A stretch of 64,000 nucleotides of DNA from Microbacterium oryzae (GTDB lineage: Bacteria > Actinomycetota > Actinomycetes > Actinomycetales > Microbacteriaceae): contig NZ_JAUEPM010000006.1 in assembly GCF_030406385.1 (NCBI RefSeq), positions 1-64,000 of the forward strand, in the 5' to 3' direction. Shown one piece after another: positions 39,176 through 47,232 of the stretch. Numbering within the stretch: the stretch's first letter is position 1; the number at the start of each line of letters is the position of its first letter. Under the pieces are notes generated by a model, which saw only the letters and a program-made list of their open reading frames with translations, did no database searches and was not told the DNA's origin. The position numbers and the translations under genes were made by a program.

Positions 39176-39607
39176 TCAGGAGGTGATCTGCGTGAGCGTC
39201 TGCGCGCCCTCGCCCGACTGCTGCACCTCGATCTTGCGCGGCTTCGCCTTCTCGCTGATCGGGATGAGCACGCTCATCACGCCGTTCTCATACGTCGCCG
39301 TGATGCCCTCCGTGTCGATGCCCTGACCGAGGTTCAGCTGTCGCAGGAACGAGCCGGTGGAGCGCTCGCGCGTGATCCACTTCACGCCCTCGCCGCCCCG
39401 GCCGGTGCGCTGCGCGCGGATGGTCAGGAGCTGCCCGTCGACATCGATGTCCACGCTCCCAGGGTCGATGCCCGGCAGGTCGGCGCTCAGGACGTAGTGG
39501 TCGCCTTCCCGGTACAGGTCCATCGGCATGAGCCGCGGCGCCTGACGGTCCATGAGCTGGTCGGCCATGCGGTCGAACTCCCGGAACGGATCGAAGAACA
39601 TCGCCAT
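39176..39607 (-). CDS. Hsp20 family small heat-shock protein
   Basis: 143 residues from the ATG at 39607 (MAMFFDPFREFDRMADQL). The alpha-crystallin domain runs from about residue 30 to 130, with the family segment ADLPGIDPGSVDIDVDG and the C-terminal ENGVMSVLIPISEKAKPRKIEV, where the IPI motif mediates oligomer contacts. It holds unfolding proteins for refolding. Upstream lie both a CIRCE and a HAIR element, so it is likely repressed by HrcA and HspR together. Being next to galK seems accidental. Confidence 0.94.
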   Translation of the reverse strand: MAMFFDPFREFDRMADQLMDRQAPRLMPMDLYREGDHYVLSADLPGIDPGSVDIDVDGQLLTIRAQRTGRGGEGVKWITRERSTGSFLRQLNLGQGIDTEGITATYENGVMSVLIPISEKAKPRKIEVQQSGEGAQTLTQITS

Positions 39608-39647
39608 GGTGATCGTCCTCCCTCTGCTCGGCGGTGTCCGGTTGCTT

Positions 39648-39668
39648 CTTGAGTCTTGGTGACTCAAC
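39648..39668. promoter_or_regulatory. HAIR element (HspR operator) upstream of hsp20
   Basis: The half-sites CTTGAGT and ACTCAAC flank exactly 7 bases, matching the HAIR consensus CTTGAGT-N7-ACTCAAG at all but the last position. It lies 41-61 bases before the hsp20 start, next to the CIRCE element. Confidence 0.85.
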
Positions 39669-39675
39669 TTCAGTT

Positions 39676-39702
39676 TTAGCACTCTGGTGGCGAGAGTGCT
39701 AA
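39676..39702. promoter_or_regulatory. CIRCE element (HrcA operator) upstream of hsp20
   Basis: TTAGCACTC and GAGTGCTAA flank exactly 9 bases, a perfect match to the CIRCE consensus. It starts 7 bases beyond the HAIR element and ends about 59 bases before the methyltransferase start on the other strand. Confidence 0.93.
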
Positions 39703-39748
39703 AAGTGCGCTGAGAGCTCGCTTCGAGATCGCTTGGGGGTCGAGGCGG

Positions 39749-39754
39749 TTGAAT
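39749..39754 (+). promoter_or_regulatory. -10 box of the methyltransferase gene
   Basis: TTGAAT, then exactly 6 bases, then the GTG at 39761; a weak match with the same spacing as other leaderless starts here. Confidence 0.35.
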
Positions 39755-39760
39755 GGGCGG

Positions 39761-41284
39761 GTGACCTCGCATCCCGACCTCGACCTCGCCCGCGATCTCG
39801 CCGCCGACCTCGCGTCTGCGCGCTTCCGCTCGGAGGCGCTGCGCGCGATGTGGGGGGTGGCCGCGGATGACGCGATCGGCCGCAGCCTGCGCGCCCCGGC
39901 CCTGCGCGCCATCCGAGATCGCGATGATGCGCTCGCCGTGCTCGCACGGGTGCTCATCTTCGGCGTCGCGCAGCCGACCGCCGACGTCGACCGCGCGCTC
40001 CCGCGGGTCGGAGCGCGCGGGCTGGTGGACCTCGGCCTCGCCGCCCTGGACGGCGACATCGTCACGCCGCGTGCCGTCCTCCGCCCGCAGTCGTTCCACG
40101 ACGACCGGGGGCCCGGCGAGTGGCTGCTCGCCAGCGACCTCGACGAGATCGCCCTGGGCGGCGGCGCGCTCGCCGAGGACCACGTGCTCGGCGCGGGCGG
40201 AGCATCGCTCACCCTGGCGGGGCTGCAGCTGCCCACCCCCGCTGCCTCCGTGCTCGACCTCGGCACCGGCTGCGGCGTGCAGGCTCTGCGCGCCTGCCGC
40301 TACGCCGATCGCGTCGTCGCCACCGACATCTCCGCGCGCGCACTCCGCTTCACGGATCTGAACGCGGCGCTCGCGGGAACGGACGCGATCGAGACGCGTC
40401 GCGGATCGCTCTTCGAGCCGGTGGCCGGGGAGACCTTCGAGCGCATCGTCTCGAACCCGCCGTTCGTCATCACGCCGCGCGTGCAGGGCGTTCCCGAGTA
40501 CGAGTACCGCGACGGCGGACTGGTCGGCGATGCGCTCATGCAGAGTGTGGTCGAGGGCGTGGGCTCCCACCTCGCTCCCGGCGGAGTCGCGCAGTTCCTG
40601 GGCAACTGGGAGACGCGTGACGGCGTCGACGGACTCGACCGACTGCGCGGCTGGGTGGAGTCCGCCGGTGTTCCGCTCGACGCATGGGTGGTCGAGCGCG
40701 AGGAGCTCGACCCCATCGCGTATGCCGAGATGTGGATCAGAGACGGCGGCACCGTTCCGGGCTCGCCCGAGCACGACCGCCTGCTCGACACGTGGCTCGA
40801 GGACTTCGCCGAGCGGCAGGTGAGCGCCATCGGCTTCGGCTACGTCCTGCTGCGGCGTGCCGAGAGCGCGCCGACCCTCGCGCGCTACGAGGAGGTGACG
40901 CACTCGATCCCGTCCGAGGGCGCGCTCGGCTCGCACCTGGCCGCGGTCCTGGCCGCGCACGACCGCGTGGCCGCACTCGATGACGACGCGCTGCTCGCCC
41001 TGCACCTGAAGACGGCGGCGGACGTGACGGAGTCGCGGCACCATCTGCCGGGCGCGGCCGACCCGAGCGTGATCGAGCTGCGGCAGGGCGGCGGCTTCGG
41101 CCGCTCGGTTCAGGCCGATCCCGCGCTGGCGGCGCTCGTGGGCGCGAGCGATGGGGAGCTGTCATTGGGGCAGATCGTCGCCGCGCTCGCGCAGCTGCTG
41201 GAGGTCGACGAGGGTGCGCTCCGCGCCGCGCTCCTTCCCTCGGTGCGCGAGCTCGTACTGGACGGCTTCCTCGCTCCCGCCTGA
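39761..41284 (+). CDS. PrmC-like SAM-dependent methyltransferase (DUF7059 type)
   Basis: 507 residues from the GTG at 39761. A helical N-terminal domain of about 125 residues precedes a class I methyltransferase core with the SAM loop DLGTGCGVQAL and the NPPF motif near residue 232 (IVSNPPFVITP). NPPF marks enzymes that methylate amide or amino nitrogens, such as PrmC and the rRNA enzyme RsmC. A C-terminal domain of about 150 residues has no known function. The substrate is unknown. It is divergent from hsp20 and 23 bases upstream of pcnA. Confidence 0.85.
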   Translation: MTSHPDLDLARDLAADLASARFRSEALRAMWGVAADDAIGRSLRAPALRAIRDRDDALAVLARVLIFGVAQPTADVDRALPRVGARGLVDLGLAALDGDIVTPRAVLRPQSFHDDRGPGEWLLASDLDEIALGGGALAEDHVLGAGGASLTLAGLQLPTPAASVLDLGTGCGVQALRACRYADRVVATDISARALRFTDLNAALAGTDAIETRRGSLFEPVAGETFERIVSNPPFVITPRVQGVPEYEYRDGGLVGDALMQSVVEGVGSHLAPGGVAQFLGNWETRDGVDGLDRLRGWVESAGVPLDAWVVEREELDPIAYAEMWIRDGGTVPGSPEHDRLLDTWLEDFAERQVSAIGFGYVLLRRAESAPTLARYEEVTHSIPSEGALGSHLAAVLAAHDRVAALDDDALLALHLKTAADVTESRHHLPGAADPSVIELRQGGGFGRSVQADPALAALVGASDGELSLGQIVAALAQLLEVDEGALRAALLPSVRELVLDGFLAPA

Positions 41285-41294
41285 GCGCACCGGA

Positions 41295-41300
41295 TACCCT
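41295..41300 (+). promoter_or_regulatory. -10 box of the CCA-adding enzyme gene
   Basis: TACCCT followed by 7 bases and ATG; a likely leaderless promoter inside the short gap after the methyltransferase. Confidence 0.45.
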
Positions 41301-41307
41301 GGAAGCC

Positions 41308-42735
41308 ATGCTCAACATGGCCGCCGGTCTCGCACGCCTGGGCGACCTCGCGGCATCGCCCGTCGTCGCCTCGCTCGCGCGGGCCTTCGCCGACGCCGGA
41401 TTCGACCTCGCCGTGGTCGGCGGCCCCGTGCGCGACGCGCTGCTCGGGCGCCGCACGCACGACCTCGACTTCACCACCGACGCCCGCCCGGACGACATCC
41501 TGCGCATCGTCACGCCGATCTCCTCGGCGCAGTGGGACATCGGACGGGCGTTCGGCACGATCGGCGCGCGCGTCAGGGGCGAGCAGGTCGAGATCACGAC
41601 ATACCGCGCGGACAGCTACGACGGGGAGACGCGGAAGCCGACCGTGGAGTTCGGCGACACCCTCGAGGACGACCTCACCCGGCGCGACTTCACCGTCAAC
41701 GCGATGGCCCTGCGCGTTCCCGCGGTCACGCTCGTCGACCCCACGGGCGGCGTGGAGGACCTCGTCGCCGGTGTCTTGCGCACGCCGGTCGACCCGCGCG
41801 TGAGCTTCGGCGACGATCCGCTGCGGATGCTGCGGGCGGCCCGCTTCTCCTCGCAGCTCGAGTTCGAGATCGAGGCCGGCACGCTTCAGGCGATCGGCGA
41901 CCTGCGCGAGACCCTCTCGATCGTCAGCCCCGAGCGCGTCCAGGCCGAGCTCACGCGTCTGCTGCAGACCGACGACCCGGTGCGGGGCCTCCGCGCCCTC
42001 GTCGAGACGCAGCTCATCGAGCAGTTCCTGCCGGAGATCCCCGCCCTGCGGCTCGAGGTCGACGAGCATCACCACCACAAGGACGTCTACGAGCACTCCC
42101 TCACCGTCCTGACGCAGGCCATCGAGCACGAGAAGCTCCGCCATCCGGACGCCGAGCCCGACGTGCCCCTGCGACTGGCCGCGCTGCTGCACGACATCGG
42201 CAAGCCGCGCACCCGCAAGCTGGAGCCGGGCGGCGCGGTCTCGTTCCACCACCACGATCTCGTGGGGGCGCGGATGGCCAGAAAGCGGCTCCAGGCGCTG
42301 CGTTACGACGGCGACACGATGGGCTCGGTGACGAAGCTCATCGAGCTGCACCTGCGCTTCTTCGGCTACGCGGAGGGCGCCTGGACCGATTCGGCGGTGC
42401 GGCGCTACGTGCGCGACGCGGGGGAGGAGCTCGACCGGCTCCACATCCTCACGCGCGCCGACGTCACCACCCGCAACCGCCGCAAGGCCGCGCGTCTCGC
42501 CGGCGCGTACGACGACATCGAGGCGCGCATCGCGACCCTCCGCGAGCAGGAGGAGCTCGACGCCATCCGCCCGGACCTCGACGGCAACGAGATCCAGCAG
42601 ATCCTCGGGATCGCCCCCGGCCCCCTCGTCGGCAAGGCCTATCGATTCCTCCTCGACCTGCGGCTCGACGAGGGCGCCCTGGGGTCGGAGGAGGCGACGC
42701 GGCGCCTGCGCGCCTGGTGGGCCGAGCAGGGCTGA
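41308..42735 (+). CDS. pcnA: CCA tRNA nucleotidyltransferase
   Basis: 475 residues. The N-terminal nucleotidyltransferase has VVGGPVRDALLGRRTHDLDFTT with the catalytic Asp pair, then RRDFTVNAMAL and the RMLRAARFSSQLEF neck region. A C-terminal HD domain shows LLHDIGKPRTRK. It builds or repairs the CCA end of tRNAs. In mycobacteria the same gene (Rv3907c) is divergent from the DUF6049-murJ pair; here galTK, hsp20 and the methyltransferase lie between, showing that this locus has received insertions. Confidence 0.95.
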   Translation: MLNMAAGLARLGDLAASPVVASLARAFADAGFDLAVVGGPVRDALLGRRTHDLDFTTDARPDDILRIVTPISSAQWDIGRAFGTIGARVRGEQVEITTYRADSYDGETRKPTVEFGDTLEDDLTRRDFTVNAMALRVPAVTLVDPTGGVEDLVAGVLRTPVDPRVSFGDDPLRMLRAARFSSQLEFEIEAGTLQAIGDLRETLSIVSPERVQAELTRLLQTDDPVRGLRALVETQLIEQFLPEIPALRLEVDEHHHHKDVYEHSLTVLTQAIEHEKLRHPDAEPDVPLRLAALLHDIGKPRTRKLEPGGAVSFHHHDLVGARMARKRLQALRYDGDTMGSVTKLIELHLRFFGYAEGAWTDSAVRRYVRDAGEELDRLHILTRADVTTRNRRKAARLAGAYDDIEARIATLREQEELDAIRPDLDGNEIQQILGIAPGPLVGKAYRFLLDLRLDEGALGSEEATRRLRAWWAEQG

Positions 42736-42851
42736 GCTGACGAGCCCTGAGCTGGCGGCACGCCTCTCGGGCTCCTCCAAGGTGGTGGCATAGGCTCGAG
42801 ACGACGTCCCCGGCTGCATGGCGCCGCCACGAACTGCACTGCGAGGCATCC

Positions 42852-44054
42852 GTGACACCTACCGAGCCCGACATCGAACGGGCGCCCGGCGCGCTCACCA
42901 TCCTGCTGGGCTGCGACACGTTCTCGCCCGACATCAACGGCGCTGCCCGCTTCGCGGAGCGTCTGGCGGCGGGCCTCGTCCAGCGAGGCCACGAGGTGCA
43001 CGTGAGCGCCCCGAACAGCCTCTGGCGGCGCACCCCGGCGCGCACCGAGATCGTCGAGGGGGAACCGCTCATCATGCACCGGCTGCCCTCTGTGAAGCTC
43101 TGGTGGCACGAGTGGCTGCGCTTCGTGTGGCCGTGGCGCGCGAAGCACTGGGCACGACGCGTGCTCGACGAGGTGCGCCCCGACGTCGTGCACATCCAGT
43201 CGCACATCGTCATCGGCCGTGGGCTCGCGCGGATCGCCCGCAAGCGCGGCATCCCCGTGATCGCCACCAATCACGTGATGCCGGAGAACATCCTCGACTT
43301 CACCAAGCTGCCGGATGCGCTCAACCGCATCTTCGTGAAGCTGGCATGGGCGGATGCCCGTCGCACCTTCCAGCTGACGGCGGCGGTCACGACGCCCACG
43401 CGGAAGGCCGCCGACTTCCTCGAGAAGATGATCGACGTCGCGGGGGTCCTGCCGGTGAGCTGCGGCATCGACATGTCGCAGTACACGCCCGATCTCGAGC
43501 CTCGCACGGAGAACCGGGTCGTCTTCGTCGGGCGCCTCACGAGCGAGAAGCAGGTGGACGTCATCCTGCGAGCGGTCGCGAAGCTCGACCCTGCGCTCGA
43601 CGTCCACCTCGACCTGGTGGGGGATGGCGACCAGCGACCGTCGCTGGAGAAGCTCGCGGACGAGCTGGCCATCCGCGATCGCATCACCTTCCACGGGCAC
43701 ACGACCGACGAGGTGCTGCGCGGGGCGCTCACGCGCGCCTCGGTGTTCGCGATCGCCTCGATCGCGGAGCTGCAGTCCATCGCGACCATGGAGGCGATGG
43801 CGTCGGGGCTTCCGATCGTCGCGGCCGACGCGGTCGCGCTGCCGCACCTCGTGCACGACGGCGAGAACGGCTACCTCTTCACGCCGGGCGACGTCGACGG
43901 GCTCGCCGAGCGGCTCACGACGGTGCTGACGGCGTCGGACGAGGACCGCGTGCGCATGCAGCGGACATCGCTGCAGATGGTCGAGGCGCACGACATCACG
44001 CGCACCCTCGACACCTTCGAGGCGCTGTACCGCGGCGAGCCGATCCCGGCGTAG
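42852..44054 (+). CDS. GT4 family glycosyltransferase 1
   Basis: 400 residues from a GTG. The GT-B fold is evident: an N-terminal acceptor domain starting TILLGCDTFSPDINGAARFAERLAAGL, and a C-terminal donor domain with VFVGRLTSEKQVDVILRAVAKL and the EX7E-type motif near ELQSIATMEAMASGLPIVAA. Such enzymes use nucleotide-sugars or GDP-mannose for lipid and wall glycans. It has some resemblance to actinobacterial MgtA/PimB-like mannosyltransferases, but the substrate cannot be fixed. A TAGGCT box lies about 55 bases upstream. The second GT4 gene follows after 5 bases. Confidence 0.88.
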   Translation: MTPTEPDIERAPGALTILLGCDTFSPDINGAARFAERLAAGLVQRGHEVHVSAPNSLWRRTPARTEIVEGEPLIMHRLPSVKLWWHEWLRFVWPWRAKHWARRVLDEVRPDVVHIQSHIVIGRGLARIARKRGIPVIATNHVMPENILDFTKLPDALNRIFVKLAWADARRTFQLTAAVTTPTRKAADFLEKMIDVAGVLPVSCGIDMSQYTPDLEPRTENRVVFVGRLTSEKQVDVILRAVAKLDPALDVHLDLVGDGDQRPSLEKLADELAIRDRITFHGHTTDEVLRGALTRASVFAIASIAELQSIATMEAMASGLPIVAADAVALPHLVHDGENGYLFTPGDVDGLAERLTTVLTASDEDRVRMQRTSLQMVEAHDITRTLDTFEALYRGEPIPA

Positions 44055-44059
44055 GCGCC

Positions 44060-45277
44060 GTGCACGTCGTCTTCTTCGGAGACCAGCACCTGGAGACCCT
44101 CGGGGGCGCCCAGGTCTCCGCCCGGCTGCAGCGGCAGCACCTCGAGCGGGCCGGGCACGTCGTCACGGTCGTCGCCCCGAGGCGCTGGTCGCGCGAGCGC
44201 CCTCACGCCGACGATGCCGGGTACCTCGACGTCCCCTCCGTTCCGGTCACCCTCGATCGCGAGTACTCGTTCGGATGGCCGGGGCGATCGTCCGACGCTT
44301 TCATCGACCGCGCGCTCGCCCGTCGTGTCGCCTCCGGGGCGCCGGTGCCCGATCTCGTGCACGTGCAGGCGGACTTCTGGGGCGCAGTCCTCGGGTATCG
44401 CCTCGCCCGGCGGCTGCGGGTGCCCGTCGTCCACACGATGCACAACCGCGTGGATGTCGGCATCGAGGCGACCGTGCCGTTCCCGCACCTCGTGCTGCGG
44501 GCTTTGAACCTCTGGCGCAGCCGTGCGCTCCCGGGCTCCGGGGCGGGGTCCACAGGGTGGGACTATCTCCGCGGATTCGCGCGGGAGGCGTCCGCCGTCA
44601 CCGCGCCATCCCACCACTTCGCGCGACGCCTCGAAGAGCACGGGGTCTTCCCGACGGTGGATGTCGTGTGGAACGGGATCGATGACGAGGTGCGCGAGCG
44701 CGTGCTCGCGGCTGCTCCCGCGGGGCGCGTGCCGGGACGGCCGCGCTTCATCTGGCTCGGACGCATGTCGCCCGAGAAGCGGCTCCTGCCGATGCTGGAG
44801 GCCTTCACGGCCTCGGGCGTCGACGCCGACCTCGAGATCGTCGGCGGCGGGGGAGAGCGGGAGAAGGCGCGACGTCTTGTCGCGCAGCGCGGGCTCGGCG
44901 ACCGCGTGCGATTCGCTGGTCGGCTCCCGTACGAGGAGACGCTGTCGCGCATCGCGGCCGCCGACGCCCTAGTGCAGACCTCGATCGGATTCGAGACCCA
45001 GGGCATGACGCCGTTCGAGGCCGCAACCCTCGGCACGCCGGCGATCATCAGCGACCCCGATGTCGCCGGCGAGTTCGACGGCGGCATCTGGCCCGTTGCC
45101 GCGGCATCGGGCGAGCCCGAGCGGATGGCCGCGCTCGCCGCGGTCCTGCAGCAGGCGGCCCGTGAGATCTCGTCGGGAACCGCACCCGTGCCATCCGCTC
45201 GCGTCTCGGAGGAGTTCCTGCAGTCGTCGCGCACGGCCGCCATGATCACGATCTACGAGCGGGTGCTGCGGAGCTGA
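44060..45277 (+). CDS. GT4 family glycosyltransferase 2
   Basis: 405 residues from the GTG at 44060 (VHVVFFGDQHLETLGGAQVS), 5 bases after the first GT4 gene. The donor domain contains IWLGRMSPEKRLLPMLEAF and the EX7E-type region GFETQGMTPFEAATLGTPAIIS. No signal or membrane segment is seen, so it works at the inner membrane face or in the cytosol. The pair is probably one transcription unit that adds two sugars in sequence; the acceptor is unknown. An atypical accessory stretch starts right after its stop. Confidence 0.87.
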   Translation: MHVVFFGDQHLETLGGAQVSARLQRQHLERAGHVVTVVAPRRWSRERPHADDAGYLDVPSVPVTLDREYSFGWPGRSSDAFIDRALARRVASGAPVPDLVHVQADFWGAVLGYRLARRLRVPVVHTMHNRVDVGIEATVPFPHLVLRALNLWRSRALPGSGAGSTGWDYLRGFAREASAVTAPSHHFARRLEEHGVFPTVDVVWNGIDDEVRERVLAAAPAGRVPGRPRFIWLGRMSPEKRLLPMLEAFTASGVDADLEIVGGGGEREKARRLVAQRGLGDRVRFAGRLPYEETLSRIAAADALVQTSIGFETQGMTPFEAATLGTPAIISDPDVAGEFDGGIWPVAAASGEPERMAALAAVLQQAAREISSGTAPVPSARVSEEFLQSSRTAAMITIYERVLRS

Positions 45278-45742
45278 GGCGAGGCGGGGGCTCGCGGGTG
45301 AGGTCGCGAGGTGGATCGACGGCAAGGGATCGTGCCTCCACCGCGGCACGATCCTCCGCACCATCCCTTCCACGGCGCCGAGCGGCGTTCAGCGGCTCGT
45401 CATCCTGTCGCAGGACGGGAGGGAGGGCGAAGTGCAGGATCACAGCGACTTCGTGGCGCGCGAGGAGGACTGAGTCACGCCTTGAGCTGCGAGGGGAGCG
45501 CCCCTCGCGCACCCCGGCTCATATGAGGGTGTGAGAGCGTACGGCTGTAGCGTTTGAGGCACCCTCACCGGGCATTTTTGCGGGACAGGTATACGGGAAT
45601 CGAGCTGGTCAGGCGGGAGAAGCGGAGCTGAGACGGTCGATGAGCTCGTTCGGCCTGTCGCGATGAACCACCGTCTATTGAGACAGCGCAGACCGGCCTC
45701 CGGCCTGACAAGCTCATCTTCCCGACCAAGATGCCCACCGCG
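45278..45742. other. Stretch of about 465 bases without a convincing gene
   Basis: I see no complete gene. Two plus-strand frames read like 3' remnants of coding sequence but lack start codons. One ends in the TGA at 45471 (last residues SDFVAREED); the other ends in the TAG at 45743 (last residues LIFPTKMPTA). The composition is mixed and becomes less GC-rich to the right. It may be decayed genes at the edge of an accessory patch. Confidence 0.5.
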
Positions 45743-45748
45743 TAGCTT
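45743..45748 (+). promoter_or_regulatory. -10 box of a leaderless orphan gene
   Basis: TAGCTT, exactly 6 bases, then GTG at 45755. The TAG of this box is also the stop of a remnant frame. Confidence 0.5.
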
Positions 45749-45754
45749 GTGAGG

Positions 45755-46033
45755 GTGAGCGTGCTGATCGAGGTAGAAGGGGAACGATTCGAGGTCGAGA
45801 CGCGCGTACAACCGGGCCAACGCGCCTACGACTTCACCTGGCTTAACGGGCCGAGCGAATCCTCGTACGGCTTCATCCTCGGATTGACGTCAACGGGCCA
45901 AGCAACTCCGAACGATCTTTCGCAAACGGAGATCGAGGACGAGGCACGCCTGTTTGTGCGGGCCTTCTTTTCACCCGACGGAATTGGTCCTTCTGATTTT
46001 CCGGAGTTTGTCGCGTCTCGTCGCGGCTCATGA
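45755..46033 (+). CDS. Hypothetical small protein
   Basis: 92 residues, acidic, no signal peptide or membrane segment (VSVLIEVEGERFEVETRV...; ends SRRGS). I recognise no domain. The start GTG at 45755 is chosen over one at 45749 because TAGCTT lies exactly 6 bases upstream, the geometry repeated in this genome. Codon use is visibly less GC-biased than in flanking housekeeping genes (for example GATCTTTCGCAAACG), suggesting horizontal origin. No role can be proposed. Confidence 0.55.
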   Translation: MSVLIEVEGERFEVETRVQPGQRAYDFTWLNGPSESSYGFILGLTSTGQATPNDLSQTEIEDEARLFVRAFFSPDGIGPSDFPEFVASRRGS

Positions 46034-46090
46034 CGACGAGCGTGCGAGCGCTCTGTCGGTGAGGAATCCTCTGTCAGGACGGTCTCTAGG

Positions 46091-46096
46091 TAGCAT
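46091..46096 (+). promoter_or_regulatory. -10 box of a leaderless membrane protein gene
   Basis: TAGCAT, exactly 6 bases, then ATG at 46103. Confidence 0.5.
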
Positions 46097-46102
46097 CGGC
46101 CG

Positions 46103-46336
46103 ATGAACATGCGCAAGTACCGACTTTGGGTGGGGTCGATCCTCGGCCCGACCGCTATCGCGTTGTTCGCCCTAACCGTCATCGCCGCGACGACGGGCTT
46201 TCTACCCTGGCCACCCTTGCTCGCAGCTTCGGTCGCTGCGACGATCAGCGGCGCGACCCTCCTCGTGATGGGGCCTCGCGCTATTCGGGAGCAGGAACGT
46301 GCACGGCGTTCCGAGCGAAATCAGCGCGACCGATAG
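46103..46336 (+). CDS. Small two-segment membrane protein
   Basis: 77 residues: a basic N-terminus (MNMRKYR), two hydrophobic segments at about residues 8-30 and 35-57, and a basic C-terminal tail. No family is recognised. It is probably leaderless (TAGCAT plus 6 bases). It lies in a row of orphan small genes with lower GC than the surroundings, and repeat copy A begins 26 bases after its stop. Confidence 0.6.
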   Translation: MNMRKYRLWVGSILGPTAIALFALTVIAATTGFLPWPPLLAASVAATISGATLLVMGPRAIREQERARRSERNQRDR

Positions 46337-46361
46337 AGATCCGTACTCTCCTAGCGTGATG

Positions 46362-46385
46362 TGTCCTGGTGAAGGATCGGCTATC
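46362..46385. repeat. Short repeat, copy A
   Basis: TGTCCTGGTGAAGGATC is followed by GGCTATC. It matches copy B and the reverse of copy C with one or two differences. These look like relict ends of an insertion element; no transposase is present. Confidence 0.55.
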
Positions 46386-46426
46386 AAGACAGCTCCTCGC
46401 CGACGGCGTCCGGTAGCCCATGCGTT

Positions 46427-46432
46427 TAGCCT
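46427..46432 (+). promoter_or_regulatory. -10 box of a leaderless PLDc_N-type gene
   Basis: TAGCCT, exactly 6 bases, then ATG at 46439. Confidence 0.5.
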
Positions 46433-46438
46433 CCTGGC

Positions 46439-46681
46439 ATGACCGATCCCCTGCTGCCAGCCCCGAGCGACATCCTGTGGTCCGTCTCCTTCGTGTTGTC
46501 GATCGCGCTCATGGTCGCCGCGCTGGTGTCCATCGCCCGGGGCGCGCGGCGACTGACGGCTGGGCAGGCGCTGTGTTGGTCGGTCCTTTCGATACTCGTA
46601 CCAGTGCTCGGGCCTGCTGCCTGGTTCGCCATCGGAACGCGGACGCGAGCGCGGCCAGCCTCGACGAATGTGTCCCGGTGA
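46439..46681 (+). CDS. Small membrane protein with PLDc_N-like segment
   Basis: 80 residues with two membrane segments (about 14-35 and 44-66). The end of the second, VLSILVPVLGPAAWFAIGTRTR, has the Pro-x-Leu-Gly pattern of the phospholipase D nuclease N-terminal (PLDc_N) domain seen in many small actinobacterial membrane proteins. No catalytic domain follows. Probably leaderless. Its last codons run into repeat copy B, which could mean the original C-terminus was replaced by the repeat. Confidence 0.6.
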   Translation: MTDPLLPAPSDILWSVSFVLSIALMVAALVSIARGARRLTAGQALCWSVLSILVPVLGPAAWFAIGTRTRARPASTNVSR

Positions 46682-46697
46682 AAGGATCCTTCACCGG
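46671..46697. repeat. Short repeat, copy B, forming a palindrome
   Basis: TGTCCCGGTGAAAGGATC is followed at once by the inverted CTTCACCGG, giving the stem CCGGTGAA-A-GGATCC-TTCACCGG (46675-46697). It lies between two genes that end toward each other and may act as a two-way terminator. Confidence 0.6.
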
Positions 46698-46703
46698 ACG
46701 CTC

Positions 46704-47129
46704 TCATTCCGAGCGCAGGTCGCTGACCTCGGCAAGTTCCCGCTGCAAACGCTCAGCCTCGTCACCGGTCGCCCAGAGATCTAATAGCTCGTCCCCGAGC
46801 TGCGTGTAGGCGCCGACGCCGAGAATTCCCCAGTTCACGACGACGTTGTCGTGTTCACCAGCTCCCGAGTACGACGACGAGAACGTCTCACCGACGCCAT
46901 AGATGGACAGCGTCTGGCCGTCGGGGAAGATCAGGGATGATCCGACGAGATTGCAGCCTGGCTCGCCGATCTGGTGCAGATCTTCGACGGCGATGGATCG
47001 AGGAGGGCACTGATCAAGCTCTTCAGATCCGAGGGGAACATTGACTCCGCGGCCGCCAGCGCACCCCGCCACTGCGCACAGCAGACCGACGGCGCCCGCC
47101 AGGGCGATCATGCGGCGCTTAGATCTCAC
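46704..47129 (-). CDS. Hypothetical lipoprotein
   Basis: 141 residues from the GTG at 47129, the third of three consecutive GTG codons, chosen because TAGCCT on the coding strand ends exactly 6 bases earlier. A lipobox AVAGC (Cys23) follows a basic start and hydrophobic stretch, so it is probably anchored outside the membrane. The mature part has two cysteines (DQCPP, EPGC) and no recognised domain. It is the only minus-strand gene of the orphan patch. Function unknown. Confidence 0.65.
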   Translation of the reverse strand: MRSKRRMIALAGAVGLLCAVAGCAGGRGVNVPLGSEELDQCPPRSIAVEDLHQIGEPGCNLVGSSLIFPDGQTLSIYGVGETFSSSYSGAGEHDNVVVNWGILGVGAYTQLGDELLDLWATGDEAERLQRELAEVSDLRSE

Positions 47130-47135
47130 CACCAC

Positions 47136-47141
47136 AGGCTA
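47136..47141 (-). promoter_or_regulatory. -10 box of the leaderless lipoprotein gene
   Basis: TAGCCT on the minus strand, exactly 6 bases before the GTG at 47129. Confidence 0.5.
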
Positions 47142-47192
47142 GTCAGGCACCGCAGACCTCTGACGAAGCGGCCTACCACCGTCCCGATAGGC

Positions 47193-47209
47193 GATCCTTC
47201 ACCGGGACA
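47193..47209. repeat. Short repeat, copy C (inverted)
   Basis: GATCCTTCACCGGGACA is the exact reverse of copy B without its extra A, and the following and preceding bases (CCTATC on the reverse strand) extend the match to copy A. It lies just upstream of the next gene's promoter. Confidence 0.55.
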
Positions 47210-47219
47210 TTTCAGCCGA

Positions 47220-47225
47220 TAGCCT
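47220..47225 (+). promoter_or_regulatory. -10 box of a four-segment membrane protein gene
   Basis: TAGCCT, 7 bases, then ATG at 47233. Confidence 0.45.
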
Positions 47226-47232
47226 GAGCGCC

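Noticed and set aside
45311..45526. Small genes directly after the second glycosyltransferase
   Set aside because: Overlapping frames on both strands are equally open, none has a promoter or ribosome site, and the most protein-like frame has no start codon.
46362..47209. A complete insertion sequence bounded by the short repeats
   Set aside because: No transposase-like protein lies between the copies; the genes there are small membrane proteins and a lipoprotein. Only relict ends are plausible.
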